From Inia geoffrensis (taxonomy: Eukaryota; Chordata; Mammalia; Artiodactyla; Iniidae): a DNA stretch of 64,000 nucleotides. This document shows positions 55,310-64,000 of the stretch, in pieces; the stretch's first letter is position 1, and each line of letters begins with the position of its first letter. Where the stretch lies: NCBI GenBank assembly GCA_036417435.1, contig CM070901.1, positions 64,228,501 to 64,292,500 of the forward strand, given 5' to 3'. The notes below the pieces were generated by a model. The model saw only the letters and a list, made by a program, of their open reading frames with translations. It was not told the origin of the DNA and did no database searches. A program made the translations under genes and the position numbers.

Positions 55310-55490
55310 TCTTCTTGCACCCTCATCTTATTTAACTCTTGTATCATCACTTAGCTTTTCTCATGCCTGTGCTCTGAACCTCCTAGATGTTAGACTTCCC
55401 TGTGTAAGGAACAATCTATGATTTTGTGATACTCATCACAAGGAGTGGCTCAATACAGTGGGTGCTTAATAAATGCATATTTATTACAAA
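55310..55490 (+). mobile_element. L2 LINE 3' end
   Basis: A diverged body ends in GGAGTGGCTCAATACAGTGGGTGCTTAATAAATGCATATTTATTA, the sense L2 terminus. Confidence 0.6.
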
Positions 55491-57334
55491 TAAGATAATG
55501 TATGTAATAAGATGCAATGTGTTTGGTGGGGGCAACATTCATATCAGGAGAGACAAGATAGCAGAATTAGGCAGGTAGGTGCTCATTGTACAGGAGCCCG
55601 GATGGGAAGGTGAGATTTGCCTCGGTGGACAGGCTCCAAAGGATCCCTGACGGGTTGACCTGCCTTTCTTGAAAAATGTCTCCCCTTTGAGTCGATTGCA
55701 CATTTGTATCTGCTGGATGAATGGTCTTTGTATGGACACAGAGTATCTCAGGACTTGCTGTTAGGAGGGGCTTCTGGGTGGTATTGGGTTCCTAGGAAGC
55801 TGTCAAGCAGGCTCCCTTCATTAGACCACACACGCTACTCATCCTTTGTAAAGGGCGGGGGAATGAGTCCCTAGGCATGACAGGTCACTCAGGGATGGTG
55901 ATGGCTTTACACATCCCTCCTCCAGGAGCTTGCTCGGAAGGAGTTCTCCATCAGCTGGACACAGCACATTTGGACTTGCCTAGTTGGCTAGTGCACAGAA
56001 TCCTCCCCACACACCCTCAGGGGTGCTCTTACCTGCTCCAGAGCAGTTAGTGTTGTGGCTCCTCCCACCTTGTGTCTCCCGCTGGGCTGGTGCAAATCCA
56101 AACCACGAAGTGCTTCTCCCAGGACAGGTGGGAATGTGGGTGCAGTGCATAGGCTGAGCTGTAGAAAGTCCTCTATTTCCTCTCCCCGTGCCGCCAGGGA
56201 CGTGTTTGTAAATACCTCTCCGGGGGCCATAGAAGAATGTTCACGGAAGACCTAAGTCCTGCCTTCTTCACAGCCATCACTCTGGGGACTTCCCCAGGCT
56301 GCATTCACTGCTGAGGGCCTTGTCAGCCCCAGGCTCACCCTCACTAGCCTCTTCCTAAACCACACCATCAATAACTATTGCTCATATCCCCAGGCGGGCC
56401 CCTAACAAGCTAGCCTGACTGCTCTGGGCCTCCTGGGGGCTTCTGCGTTTCTCTGTGCCTCTTATTTCACCGCTCACCGAACGATGGAACACAGCCAGCT
56501 CGCTTCCCAGGCCATCCTCATCCTTCCGCCCCTTCCTGCCATCACCTCTCCCCACCCACGCAGCCCCAGTCCTTCCAACTCCCCCACAGTGGTTTTCCAT
56601 CTGTGCTGATGGAGGTGAGAGCTGTTGCACATTCTTGGGCCTGGGGTATGCACTTGTTTGAGCCCAGCGGAGGCGGGGACAGGCTGGAAGGCAGGGGAGG
56701 GAGGAGTGGGTGAGGGTCCTTTCCACAATCTGGTTGCCACCCTCATGTTGGCCCTGCTGCTTCTGATGAGTGAATGCGGCTGGTTGATGCTTCAGCCACC
56801 GGTGTAACCAGATCTCCCAGGGCTCTTGAAAAATGGAGTCCTCTTCAGCAGCAAATGTTTGCAATTAACTTTAACATATGTGGAATTTGTTTTTGCGTCC
56901 GTAAAGCATGATAGGCAGTGAGGGTCTGGCAGGGAACACACCCAGCTTGTCACGCCCCAGGCTGAGCTGGTGGGCGGAATCTTTCCACTCAATTTACAGC
57001 ACGGAGTCACTTGGTGAACTGAGTGGTCATCGATGGGTCAGCCGGGGCCCTGAGCCCTCCCTCTGGCTTGGCGCATCCTCTTCCTTCCAGGTGTTTCTAC
57101 CTGCCCAGCAGCAGGGTAAAGTGTGGTTCTCTTCCTTTTTATGACGGGGTCAGCAGCCGCTGGTCTTAGTGACCCTTGCTTCTCAGTTTTGGCCACTGTC
57201 CGGTTCCTGTGCTCTTGGAACACTGTGCCTTCTGCTGTCTGGCCGTCCTGCAGGATCCACAGGCTTTGATGAGGATGCAATAGAAAACACAGGTCAGCTC
57301 TGGGACCAAATCCCAGGTGAACTCTATGACTTAG
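55491..57334. other. unique non-coding DNA
   Basis: No repeat family was recognised in about 1.8 kb. Frames up to 160 codons (minus, 56382-56864) overlap others and have no domain. Confidence 0.45.
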
Positions 57335-57560
57335 TAGGCATTGGGCTGCAAGTAACATGAAAATGAATGATCGTAGGTTTAAACCAACGGGAGAGTGATT
57401 TTTTCTTAACCAGAAATTGGGAGGGATGCATTTCTGTGTTGGTTTGGCAGTTCAACCGTGTCATCCACGGTTTGGATCCAACCTCTCTCCAAATTCCTAC
57501 CCTCTGTCCTCCGTGTGTTGATTTCATTGTCCTGCTTGTCACCCAGTGCCTGCAAGGTGA
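57335..57560 (+). mobile_element. ancient interspersed repeat, same pattern as 10275
   Basis: GGGCTGCAAGTAACATGAAAATGAATGATCGTAGGTTTAAACC resembles the family start (ggctgcaagtaacagaaaacccaactcaaactggcttaaac). Diverged, unassigned, right edge uncertain. Confidence 0.4.
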
Positions 57561-57989
57561 CTTCACATCCTCATAAGATAGGGCCTAGAGTGAGAAGGAA
57601 AGGGCTGGGACTAGAGCTTTCTTCGTTGTCTGCTTCTGAGAGGAAAATCTTTCTTTGAAGTCCCCAGCAGACTTCCCCTTATATCTCTTTGGCCACATGC
57701 CCACCCCCCCAGGTTAGTCACCGGCAAATGGGGAGAGATTGGTCTGCCTGGCTAAGATAACTTGCGACTTATCCCTGGAACGGGGTACATTGCTGCCCAT
57801 CAACATTGGGGTTCCCTTAGTGAGGTAGAAGTGGAGACTGGGAAGGCAACCAACGGCGTCTGCTGTGGTGTTCCTCCACTGGCAGAAAAGGCAAGGGTCA
57901 TTGGGCTCGAAACTGCTGGAAGGGGAGAAGTCACTCCTGGGAAACAGAAGTGTGTGGGGTATGAGATGGCAGTGGTCCACGCCTCCCCA

Positions 57990-58460
57990 GGATTCTTTTG
58001 CATCTATCCTGCATGCTGGCCTGACAGAGTTCCTCCTACAGCACTGCTTGTCTCTGCTCAAAAACGTGTGGACTCCCATTTCCTATGAAATAGAGGTCAG
58101 ACTCTGCTTAGCATTCAAGGCCCTCTCTCTCTGGCTCAAGACGGCCTCACATCTCGCAGGAAACACACATTTCATATTTTATCTCTTGATACTCGTCTGT
58201 GCCAAGCAGGTAGCAATCAAGCTAGTCTACTTTTTTACCTGCTTACTTCAACTTGGGCTTTTTGTCTCTGCATCCCAACTCACTCTAGAGTCTCCATTTG
58301 GCACGTATGACACTATGACAGGCCGTTCAGGTTTTCTACTTATTATTTAAGGTTCTCGCTTAAGTCATCATTTCTTTGGAGAATACTGCCTTGATTGTCC
58401 CCAACTGGAAGTTTCCTGAGTCTTCTGTGAGTTTCTGTAGCTCTTGTTTTCAGTGTACCC
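57990..58460 (+). mobile_element. L2/CR1-type LINE 3' region
   Basis: GTCAGACTCTGCTTAGCATTCAAGGCCCTC, GCACTGCTTGTCTCTGCTC, AATACTGCCTTGATTGTCCCCAACTGGAAG and CTTCTGTGAGTTTCTGTAGCTC match the sense 3' UTR pattern of L2-like LINEs. Diverged and non-coding. Confidence 0.6.
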
Positions 58461-59399
58461 ACATGAGCCACAGAGAGCGCCGAATGGGCAAGGATGACTT
58501 CATAGCGGTGTTTGAGGCATGAGCTGACCGTTAAAGGCCGGGCGGGATTTCGTTTGCTGAGAGGACAGAAGCCATGCCACGTAGTTGAGGGGGCAGGATG
58601 CAACTGTGAATAAGAACACGCCAGGGTCTTCACATTCCTGCTTTTGCCTCACCTTCAAGCATCTTAATACTTTCTCTAGGAGCATGTAAAATTGGCTCAT
58701 GGCCACCATACTGGATAGCACATATATAGGGCATTTATATCATTGCAGAAAGTTCTGTTGGGCAGTGCTGATCTGGAGGGTCACCCGGGGACGTGTCTAG
58801 TGGGGCTGAAATCCTGATGTCCTTTGGTGCAGGGACAGTTCCCACGTTTATTCTATTAGTTTGCTGAACTCTGACCCGGCAGTCTCCAGTGCGGGGATGG
58901 AAATACAGAGCTGTACAAACAGGCCCTTGAGAAGCTGGTTCTCAGCAGGGTGTTCCCATGTAGCTCTGCTCTCAGCACTGGGACAGGTAACACCCTCTGG
59001 AGCCAGTCTCCAAATTGAGAGTCCAGAGTATCTCACCCTCTTTTGTCTCAAACCCTCCAAGGGACTGAAGTGTGCTTAAAGAGGTAATGGGGGTAAATGA
59101 TGAAACAGGAGATCCATCTCTGGGTAGCTCTTGGTGAGCCTTTGGTGGCTTAGCCAGGGATGAGGTAATGAGCCTAGGCTGTTGAAGAGGCCACACACCT
59201 GAGCTGTTGGGGATTTCTCTCTGTCCTGTTCTTCGACTTTGGGTCCAGTATATAGAGAGCATGGCTCCCTTCTAGAGATTCTTGTTGCCTGTCATAGGGT
59301 CTTTGCAATAGCTTTCAAAAATTTTCATAAAAATATGAAGCACATCTAGATGGCTAAAACCAGGCTATGTACATGTACATAAAACCTGGTACGTGGACT
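58461..59399. other. unique non-coding DNA
   Basis: Nothing recognised. Confidence 0.5.
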
Positions 59400-59600
59400 G
59401 TTTTACAAACTGTTTTTAGTGACATCCCCTCATTTGCTGCTGAAAACTGGTGACGTGGTTTTCATTAACCCCATTTTTCAGTGGAGAGATTCAGGCTCAG
59501 AGAATTAGTTAGCTTGACTGAGGTCACACGGATAGTAAGTGGTAGAGTGGGGTCTCAAACTCATGCGTTTCAGTGCTCTTCCCACTACACTATCATTTCC
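59400..59600 (-). mobile_element. MIR SINE
   Basis: Reversed MIR: CCCATTTTTCAGTGGAGAGATTCAGGCTCAGAGAATTAG, GAGGTCACACGGATAGTAAGTGG, CAAACTCATGCGTTTCAGTGC. Confidence 0.88.
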
Positions 59601-59900
59601 CTTTAAATTATATTATAAAAAGACATTTAGCATCCCTTCCACCTTACTTCCTATTTGTACATATTGCAGTAGATGTGGGAATATTTACTAGCAATCCTAC
59701 TGAGACAGTAACAATCTCTCTCAAAGCCATTCCTAAGGCCTCAGTATTTTTCATGTTGTGTGAGGTGCAGGGCTTGGTTTATCCAGTCTCTCCACTCACT
59801 CTTGAGCCAGCTGCTCCACCATTCATGACTGTGGCTTTAACGTTAGCCCAAGAGCATCACAAGAAGTGTAAATCTGAGGCAAAGGAAAATTACTTGGATA

Positions 59901-60435
59901 GAATTACCATAGGACCCAGCAATCCCACTGCTGGGCATATACCCAGAGAAGACCATAATTCAAAAAGACACATGCACCCCAGTGTTCATTGCAGCACTAT
60001 TTACAATAGCCAGGTCATGGAAGCAACCTAAATGCCCATCGACAGACGAATGGATAAAGGAGATGTGGTACATATATATAATGGAATATTAGCCATAAAA
60101 AGGAACGATATTGGGTCATTTGTAGAGACATGGATGGACCTAGAGACTGTCATACAGAGTGAAGTAAGTCAGAAAGAGAAAAACAAATATTGTATATTAA
60201 CACATGTGTGTAGAATCTAGAAAAATGGTACAGATGAACTGGTTTGGAAGGCAGAAATAGAGACATGGATGTAGAGAACAAATGTAGGGATACCAAGAGG
60301 GGAAAGTGGGGAGGGGGGATGGTGGTGGTGGTGGGATGAATTGGGAGATTGTGATTGACATATATACACTAATATGTATAAAATAGATAACTAATAAGAA
60401 CCTGCTGTATAAAAATTAAATTAAATTAAATTAAA
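59901..60435 (+). mobile_element. LINE-1 3' end, 5'-truncated, cetartiodactyl type
   Basis: It starts sharply at GAATTACCATAGGACCCAGC and runs through the ORF2 C-terminus (a 62-codon open remnant, 60032-60220, including a VIQSEVSQKEKN part) into the 3' UTR, ending with CCTGCTGTATAAAAATT and an (AAATT)n/A tail. The left flank AAAGGAAAATTACTTGG (59881-59897) pairs with AAAGGAAAGTTACTTGG at 60555-60571, 120 bp beyond the first A tail. Confidence 0.92.
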
Positions 60436-60554
60436 AAAAGAAACTCTAATTGCAAAAAAAATTAATAAAGGCCAATTTTTATCAATTGTCATTTAATCAA
60501 CCAAGCAATCAGTCAAAATAAAAGTTACCTCAAAAGTCCCATTTAAGAAGAAAA
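60436..60554 (+). mobile_element. probable L1 3'-transduced sequence
   Basis: Between the L1's own A tail (about 60435) and the downstream copy of the target duplication (60555) lie about 120 bp that are not L1 and end in a second A-rich stretch (AAGAAGAAAAAAAGG). This is the structure produced when an L1 transcript reads through its own polyadenylation site and carries flanking DNA of the source locus with it. Confidence 0.65.
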
Positions 60555-60575
60555 AAAGGAAAGTTACTTGGTATA

Positions 60576-60939
60576 TTCATTGCCAAATATTAATGCTTTG
60601 ATTTATGTGGTTTTGACTTAAGCTTGGCTCTGCTTTTGATTAGATCAAACAATCCAGAGTGGTCCAGGCTTGGGCTCCTTTCAGTATGACTTTGCAAGAA
60701 TTCTACCTATAGCACCCAGGAGGCTTACCTCGCTCTAAGTTAAGGCCAGTTCTTACTCCATGTGTGTGCTGGGTCCCATGGGATACCCACTCCTTCAGCT
60801 GGATGTTGCTCCAGCATGTCTCCCCTACCTCTGACGTCCATCCTGAAGATTCCCCTCATATCACATCATTTCCTGTGAGCAAACATTCCATAATTACCCC
60901 CATTGAAACCATCCTGGACCCTATATCCCCCTCCAGCTG
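60576..60939. other. non-coding DNA, possibly diverged L2
   Basis: No firm family assignment. It borders recognisable L2 ORF2 sequence from about 60940, and its right part may be a more diverged piece of the same L2. Confidence 0.35.
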
Positions 60940-61353
60940 TCACTCCCTTTCTCTGCTATTTCACAAAACTCCTTGAAAGAGCGGTTTACCCCTGTGTCCC
61001 CATGTCCCCCACTCCACTGCACCCCTCCCCAGCCATCCACCCTCCCTCACCACATTGCCGAGCCCAGTGGTCACTGCTCAGTCCTCATCTTCCTGGACTT
61101 GTCGGCAGCACTGGAAGGGTTTCATCCCACCTGTTTCCTTGAAACATTCCCTTCACTTGGCGTCCACTACACTTTCCTGTTCTTTCCCCTGTGCCCTGGT
61201 CACTTCTTCTCAGTGTCTGTCTCTTCTTACCTGGAGTATTTAAAGAACCTCCTATTGGCTTTCCTCCTTTTTCCCTTCCCCTCCCTACACATAGCTCTCA
61301 ACACAGCACTGACAGTGATCCCATTAAAAGTTTATCCCATTAAAACTTCATCC
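60940..61353 (+). mobile_element. L2 LINE, ORF2 end to 3' UTR, left part
   Basis: CTCCTTGAAAGAGCGGTTTACC and CTCAGTCCTCATCTTCCTGGACTTGTCGGCAGC match the L2 reverse-transcriptase region; translated, FLDLSAALEGF corresponds to the conserved LLDLSAAFDTV motif with the aspartate after F replaced. Later, ACAGTGATCCCATTAAAAG is the L2 UTR. The frame is degenerate, so no active enzyme. The copy is broken at 61354 by an L1. Confidence 0.75.
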
Positions 61354-62133
61354 TTAAACCCCAAACAATTGAAAACAGGAACCCAGTCAAGTTCATGGAC
61401 ATGCATGTTCATAGCAGCATCATTCCCAGTAGCCAGAAGGTGGAAACAGCCCAAATGTCCATCAGTAGATGAATGGATAAATAAGTGTGGTATATCCATT
61501 CAATGGAATATTACCTAGCCATAAAAGGAATGGAATACTGACACATGCGTCAACGTGGATGAACCTAGCAAACATGCTAAGTGAAAGAGGCCAGGCACAA
61601 AAGGACACATACTGTATGATTCTATCTATATGCAATATCCAAAATAGGTATATCAGTAGAGACAAACACAGATTGGTGCTTGCCCACGTTCAGGGGCAGG
61701 GGAGAATGGAGGGAGGAAACACTGATTAATGTGTTAAGGGGTTTTATTTTGGAGTAATGGAAATGTTTTGGAATGAGATACAGGTGGTGCTTCTATAGCA
61801 CTGTGAGGGTACTGAATGCCCCTGAATAGTGCCCTTTGAAATATGTTACGTGCATTTTCCCTCAATAAACTAAAAAGGAAGAGAAAAAATAAGAAAAAGA
61901 AAAATAAGAAAGAAAAAAGAAAAAGAATAAGAAAAAGAAAAAAAAAAGAAAAAATAAGAAAAAGAAAAGAATAAACTAAAGAAAAAATAAGAAAAAGAAA
62001 AATAAGAAAGAAAAAAGAAAAAAATAAGAAAAAGAAAAAATAAGAAAAAGAAAATATAAGAAAAAATAAGAAGAAAATAAGAAAAAGAAAAAAAAAGAAA
62101 AAATAAGAAAAAGAAAAGAATAAACTAAAAAGA
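61354..62133 (+). mobile_element. LINE-1 3' end (older subfamily) inserted in L2
   Basis: CATGCATGTTCATAGCAGCATC, AGGTGGAAACAGCCCAAATGTCC, GGTATATCCATTCAATGGAATATTA and AGTGAAAGAGGCCAGGCAC are L1 ORF2 end and 3' UTR; the 3' end is CCTCAATAAACTAAAAAGG. AAAACTTCATCC flanks it perfectly at 61342-61353 and 62134-62145. The last 265 bp is a greatly expanded A-rich tail. Confidence 0.9.
61864..62133 (+). repeat. A-rich tail with higher-order tandem structure
   Basis: Almost purely A with G and occasional T, built of AAGAAAAAGAAAAATAAG-like units. The anchor AATAAACTAAA occurs about 61864, again near 61970 and 62120, so segments of about 105 and 150 bp have been duplicated in tandem. Confidence 0.85.
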
Positions 62134-62145
62134 AAAACTTCATCC

Positions 62146-62660
62146 GGCAAATCACTCCTCTGCAAAACACCGTCCACTGGCTTCCGGAGGAAAAGTTGAA
62201 GTCCCCAGTGTCATCTGCAAGGTCCTCTCTGGCCTATCTAGCCTCTCCCCCGTAACTTCTCCAGTCACAGCTCTTACCACTTTACCCCTTGCCCACATCG
62301 TCCAGCCACACTGGACTCCATGCTGTTTCCTGCTTTGACCCCAGGGCCTCTGCACCTGCTGTTCTCTCTGCCAGGAAGGTTCTTCCCACAGGTAGTGGTA
62401 AGGCTCACTTACCTCTCTAGCTCCTTCAGAGTTTTGCTCAAACATCAGCTACTCAGTGAAAATTACAGCTCCTCACCCTGGCACACTTGTATGCCTTTCT
62501 TTTAATCTACTGCACTCATCTGACATTCAATTTGGCGTCTGTTTGTTTTCAATCAAATGTAAACTCCAAGGGCTGGGATTTTGCTTGGTTTGTTCACTGT
62601 TATATTTCTAGCACCTAGAATGGTGCCTCGATATCGGCAGCTAGAATCGTAGGCACTACA
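62146..62660 (+). mobile_element. L2 LINE 3' UTR, right part
   Basis: CAAATCACTCCTCTGCAAAACACC, CACTGGCTTCC, AAGGTCCTCTCTGGCC, CCAGCCACACTGGACTCC, CAGGGCCTCTGCACCTGCTGTTCTCTCTGCC, GTAAACTCCAAGGGCTGGGATTTTG and TTCTAGCACCTAGAATGGTGCC follow the sense L2 3' UTR to near its end. It continues the L2 broken at 61353. Confidence 0.88.
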
Positions 62661-64000
62661 CAGTTATTTGTTATATGTGTGAATAAAACCTTTTCCATAA
62701 GGATCTATAATTTGAGTTTCCCAACTTCCTTTTCGATATTTGCTAGTTGTGAAGACCTTGTGTCCCTTTGTGAGGAATGCTGCAAAATTCATTATTTTTT
62801 TCCCCAGGCGTGGCCATAAATTAGTTAGTTGGTCATGACCTTTATGTTGTTTTCTGGTTGGTGAAGATGTGTTGTGGTGTATATTCCCCCTCTTTTTCTC
62901 TTCCCCTCCCACGGCTGCAGTTTGGGCAAAGAATTATTTTTCACGGGGCCACTGACCTGTTCTTAGAGGGATTCGGCCCACGACTATACTCTAAGTAGCA
63001 ATATGTTTCAGTGACAATAACAATTACCAAATGTTCTTCCCGTGTGGCTCTTCTTGGTACAGTTGGGATGGAGGTTGATGCCAGTATATGCAGCTCCTTC
63101 CTCACAGTGAAGAAATAAGCAGGGCTCGGAGAAACACTCATATTCAAGTGCAAAATAAGTCTTGCCTTTTCCTTAGAAGTCCCTTCTTCCTGGTGGACTG
63201 GGGCAAGGTCTACAGGCCTTTTGAGAAGCATCTTCACGAAAGCTTCTCTGCCTACTCCCTTGCCCAAGTGAAACACAAGCCCCTGTCTTAGTGCCTAGTT
63301 GAAGTAATCTGCCTGGCACCCAGAAATGCCTGGCAGGCATTTCTCCTGTCACCGGCACGAGGTCCCTCCAGCCTTAGGTTTTGGCTTGGAAGAACTGGTC
63401 TTCAAATTCCTAACTGTCCTTAAAATTCTACCTGGGAACCCGGAGTCTCTGAGAAGCAGGGAAGTGGTAGGCTACTTTATTAGCATCCTCCCTTTGATCC
63501 CTTCTTATAGACTCTGAGAGCTCACTGCCCTAAGTGGAACAGAGACACCCCTAAAAGCTCACGTTCCCTTCAAGACTTCCTCTGGCTTGGGGACACCCTA
63601 GCTGGTCATTATTTATTCCCATGGTAGGGAGGGGTTGTTATAAGTTTTTTTTTTTTAACTTCTGGCTGTAGTATGCTATGAAACTGAACTGGATCCCCAA
63701 TCTAAAGGAGTGTGTGTGTGTATGCACTCACATCTGTCCACATAACTTGTACACATAACTGGTCACTGTGATTCCAAGCCAGGAATCCTGTTTCACTGAG
63801 ATTTTTGTGGTTCTTTAGCTCCTCATGTCTGTCCCTGTTCTCTAATCCTCTGAATGGGGCTGGCTGTGGGGAGCAGAGCCATATGAAAGGCATCCAAGAT
63901 GAAAATTATATCCCAGACTTGCACACGAATATTGTGGTTGGGGTGGAGGTTTGCTGGCTGGTGCTTCACACTCGCCACTGTTCCTCCTGGCTTTTCTGTT
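62661..64000. other. unique non-coding DNA
   Basis: Apart from a T run at about 63645-63657 and a short (GT)n at about 63711-63722, no element, exon or RNA gene was recognised. Frames are under 112 codons. Confidence 0.5.

Noticed and set aside
56382..56864. 160-codon minus-strand frame
   Set aside because: No domain, several overlapping frames on both strands and ordinary GC-rich composition. No evidence beyond length.
60973..61518. 181-codon plus-strand frame with a LFLDLSAAL-like motif
   Set aside because: The motif is the degenerate L2 reverse-transcriptase region and the frame then runs into an inserted L1, so it is a fusion of two dead LINEs, not a gene.
61734..62177. 147-codon phenylalanine/leucine-rich frame resembling a membrane protein
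   Set aside because: It is the reverse translation of the A-rich L1 tail.

Overview
This window is ordinary non-coding mammalian nuclear DNA, most likely from a cetacean. The best lineage marker is a set of tRNA-derived SINEs with the CHR head (GGCTTCCCTGGTGG at the 5' end, tRNA-like A and B boxes, A-rich tail). CHR SINEs occur in cetaceans, hippos and ruminants. The GC-rich short form seen at 12018, 17831, 9127 and 9912 (CCGCGGAGCGGCTGGGCCCG core) is the one I associate with whales and dolphins. I saw no ruminant BovB or Bov-tA, no primate Alu and no rodent B1. Species and locus cannot be named from the sequence alone.

I found no intact protein-coding gene, no exon I can defend and no functional RNA gene. 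Open frames in all six phases are short, mostly under 130 codons, and none has a recognisable domain apart from remnants of retrotransposons and one ribosomal protein retrocopy. The window is therefore intergenic or deep intronic.

Layout: 0-6 kb is mostly unique DNA with one CHR SINE, a MER20-like DNA transposon and old MIR/L2 pieces. 6-10.2 kb is a block of antisense LINE-1 interrupted by a Tigger-type MITE, an L2 tail and three CHR SINEs, two of which entered the same 10-bp target one after the other. 10.2-24 kb is largely unique, with CHR SINEs at 12.0 and 17.8 kb (both with perfect target-site duplications), a hAT-like MITE at 16.4 kb and a 26-nt G run at 20.4 kb. 24-34 kb carries a MER2-like MITE, L2, a MaLR LTR, a (GT)17 microsatellite, an unidentified mRNA 3'-end retrocopy and old L1. 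35-39.3 kb is repeat-rich: two inverted L1 3' ends, a SINE in L1, and a SINE inside an LTR inside an L2. 45.6-46.8 kb is a long L2 split by a 233-bp purine tract. 50.5-51.0 kb is a dead RPS20 processed pseudogene with a perfect 14-bp target duplication. 59.9-62.7 kb holds an L1 with a probable 3' transduction and an L2 split by an older L1 with a large A-rich tail.

The interest of the window lies in how its insertions are layered, since the breakpoints give a relative order of events, and in a few sequence-composition oddities. I found no novel gene system and do not claim one. Repeat family names come from recognition of consensus features by eye, so subfamily names are tentative and repeat edges are approximate unless a target-site duplication is given.
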